Shown in pieces: positions 6,137 to 7,459 of a DNA stretch of 7,459 nt (the stretch's first letter is position 1; each line of letters opens with the position of its first letter). Under the pieces are notes generated by a model. The model saw nothing but the letters and a program-made list of their open reading frames with translations, was not told where the DNA came from and did not search any database. Source of the DNA: an uncultured Opitutia bacterium (lineage in GTDB: Bacteria; Verrucomicrobiota; Verrucomicrobiae; Opitutales; MB11C04). The position numbers were made by a program, and so were the translations under genes. Where the stretch lies: positions 1-7,459 of the forward strand of contig CAJWWH010000085.1 of NCBI GenBank assembly GCA_913048545.1, given 5' to 3'.

Positions 6137-6183
6137 TATAAGATTGGCAAAGCAAGAAAAATAGTTTGGATTAATATCGTCCA

Positions 6184-6591
6184 ATGAGTGGAAAAATTGA
6201 AGCAGAAAAAAAAGTGATCCTCTTCGACGGGGTCTGTGGTTTGTGCAATAAATCCGTCGACTTTCTGATCCGTCGGGACACGGGGAAACGGTTTTTATTT
6301 TCTCCCTTGCAGGGAAAATTTGCCCGCGAACAGGTGCCCGAGGATACTGAAAATCTCGACACCCTTGTATACTGGGAAAACGGGACGGTTTTCCGCCGTT
6401 CCTCCGCGGTGCTCCGCATCCTCACTCAACTGGGCGGTGCCTGGGTTTTACTCGTTCCCTTCCTTTTGATCCCCCCCTTCCTGCGCGATCTTGTTTACCG
6501 GTTCGTGGCCCGTATCCGTTACCGAATTGCCTCAAAACAGGAAGCCTGCCGTATCCCCACTCCCGAAGAAAAAGACCGCTTTCTGGAATAA
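6184..6591 (+). CDS. DCC-family (DUF393) thiol-disulfide oxidoreductase-like protein
   Basis: This 135-residue product carries the hallmark of the family near its N-terminus: LFDGVCGLCNKSVDFLIRRD at 13-32, with Cys18-x-x-Cys21 after the Asp-Gly. FSPLQG follows at 39-44, RRSSAVLRIL at 71-80, and a hydrophobic stretch at about 86-99 that may touch the membrane. The C-terminus ends in an Arg-Ile-Pro-Thr-Pro-Glu-Glu tail typical of the family. A thioredoxin-like fold and CXXC redox role are assumed from the family; the real substrate is unknown. There is no signal peptide, so it is cytoplasmic or at the inner face of the membrane. Length is normal. The ATG lacks a Shine-Dalgarno. TAATAT at 6172-6177 sits exactly where a -10 would be if transcription began at the ATG. 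It is divergent from the FKBP gene and 45 bases upstream of the propeller gene, with which it may be co-transcribed. G+C is about 51% in 6241-6360. Confidence 0.9.
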   Translation: MSGKIEAEKKVILFDGVCGLCNKSVDFLIRRDTGKRFLFSPLQGKFAREQVPEDTENLDTLVYWENGTVFRRSSAVLRILTQLGGAWVLLVPFLLIPPFLRDLVYRFVARIRYRIASKQEACRIPTPEEKDRFLE

Positions 6592-6636
6592 TGAGATTGT
6601 GAAGGGTGCTTTCCCGTCCTAATTATTGTTTTGATC

Positions 6637-7459
6637 ATGATTAAATTCTCCCTTCCCCTGCTCGCTCTGACCCTTTCCGTTTCCGCTGCACCCACCCGTG
6701 AGGCTTTTGCCTTGGAGGAACGATCAATCACGGGTGTATCCACGGAAGCTTTTGAACTTGGAGACGACAACCTGACCATCGAATTATGGGCCCGTTCCCC
6801 GATGATTTTTTCCCCAGTAGCGATGGATTTCGATGCCCAGGGCAGGCTATGGCTCACCGAAGGGATTGATTATCAACGTGGTTTACGGACTGAAGGAGGG
6901 CGCTCGATTATGGTGCTGGAGGATAAAGACTGGGACGGAAAAGCGGATTCCTCCCATGTTTTTGTGACCGATCCGGATATTCGACATGCCGCCCTCGGAA
7001 TCGCGGTGTTTGACAACCAAATTGTGCTGTCCTCCACGCCATCGATTATCGTGTACACCGATGTGAACCGGAATGCGGTGTTTGATGAGGGAGTTGATAA
7101 GAGGGAAGTCTTCCTTACCGGGTTTCGCGATGCAAGTCATGACCACACCCTCCACGCGGTGGTCGGTGCTCCCAGTGGACAGTGGCATTTCTCCTACGGA
7201 AACCGCGGAGCGGATATTAAGACCAAGGATGGAAGGCATCATATTTCAGGGTGTTATTATGGATACAGTGACGGGATTGGGAAAAAGAGTTCGGACGGTG
7301 AGGTCTATGTGGGCGGAATGACCATGCGGGTCAACCCGGACGGCACCGGGCTGACCCCGACCGGGGAGAATATGCGCAATTCACACGACATGTTCGTTTC
7401 TTCCTACGGGGATATTTATCAGAGTGATAATGATGATCCTGCCCATGCCCGAATCAGTT
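6637..7459 (+). CDS. PVC-type membrane-bound dehydrogenase-like propeller protein, 3' truncated by window
   Basis: The ATG at 6637 opens a frame without stop to the window edge (274 codons), so this is the N-terminal part of a much longer protein; relatives often exceed 800 residues and may end in a haem-binding domain. A Sec signal is clear (Lys3, hydrophobic 4-17, cut near SAA at 16-18 or AFA at 23-25). The rest matches the N-terminal propeller domain of the PVC 'membrane-bound dehydrogenase' family: MDFDAQGRLWLTEG (63-76), two Asp-rich calcium-like loops (DKDWDGKAD, 96-104; DVNRNAVFDEG, 142-152), HDHTLHAVVGAPSGQWHF (168-185), RVNPDGTG (231-238), then MRNSHDMFVSSYGDIYQSDND (first and last residues 246 and 266). 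Relatives have similar RNxxE...DSFG...QSDND text here. The fold resembles quinoprotein glucose dehydrogenases, but no substrate is known. The start lacks a Shine-Dalgarno, yet it is the only Met before the signal core. It follows the DCC gene in the same direction. Confidence 0.88.
   Translation, partial: MIKFSLPLLALTLSVSAAPTREAFALEERSITGVSTEAFELGDDNLTIELWARSPMIFSPVAMDFDAQGRLWLTEGIDYQRGLRTEGGRSIMVLEDKDWDGKADSSHVFVTDPDIRHAALGIAVFDNQIVLSSTPSIIVYTDVNRNAVFDEGVDKREVFLTGFRDASHDHTLHAVVGAPSGQWHFSYGNRGADIKTKDGRHHISGCYYGYSDGIGKKSSDGEVYVGGMTMRVNPDGTGLTPTGENMRNSHDMFVSSYGDIYQSDNDDPAHARIS

Noticed and set aside
6144..6177. TTGGCA (6144-6149) with TAATAT (6172-6177) as a promoter for the DCC gene
   Set aside because: The 22-base spacing is too long for a normal -35/-10 pair; only the -10-like box position is of interest.
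6601..6636. Possible terminator between the DCC and propeller genes
   Set aside because: Only a 3-bp GGG/CCC stem can be formed near 6604-6615, too weak to call, and the genes are only 45 bases apart.

Overview
The window looks like one contig that joins two unrelated pieces of DNA. From about position 1014 to the right edge the genes are typical of the Planctomycetota/Verrucomicrobiota group. They are a DUF1549/DUF1553 (PSD1-type) protein paired with a DUF1501 protein, and a PVC-type dehydrogenase-like propeller protein, with an exported FKBP isomerase and a DCC-family protein between them. A marine verrucomicrobial origin is my inference. The first ~650 bases are different: about 33% G+C (40 of 120 bases by hand count, against 61 of 120 in the DCC gene), and they encode part of what looks like a very large marine phage protein.

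Layout. Positions 2-658 (+) hold an internal fragment of the phage-like protein, open at the left edge. At about 635-658 it runs head-on into a minus-strand gene fragment (921 down to about 635) that I read as the N-terminal part of an acyltransferase-3 (OafA-like) membrane protein. That reading needs one homopolymer frameshift and has no clear start codon, so it appears as no single long ORF. Both genes lose their 3' ends at the same ~24-base stretch, which both reading frames can share. This points to a chimeric joint made in amplification or assembly, or less likely to a real recombination.

Positions 1014-5214 (-) form a tight unit: PSD1-type protein (5214-2839), DUF1501 protein (2839-1433, 1-base overlap) and a DNPH1/Rcl-type deoxynucleotide N-hydrolase (1436-1014, TTG start, 4-base overlap). 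A Sec-exported and a Tat-exported protein are thus coupled to a cytoplasmic nucleotide-sanitising enzyme. An FKBP-type peptidyl-prolyl isomerase (6057-5317, -) lies upstream, separated by 102 bases containing a hairpin.

To the right, and divergent from the FKBP gene, are a DCC-family (DUF393) gene (6184-6591, +) and the first 274 codons of a secreted PVC-type dehydrogenase-like propeller protein (6637 to the edge, +). No start in the verrucomicrobial part has a convincing Shine-Dalgarno sequence. The FKBP and PSD1 genes share an upstream element at almost the same distance from their ATGs, which suggests common regulation and perhaps leaderless mRNAs.

I found no tRNA, rRNA, CRISPR array, transposase or integrase. 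The most useful results are the chimeric joint, the hidden acyltransferase fragment, the DNPH1 coupling and the paired upstream elements.
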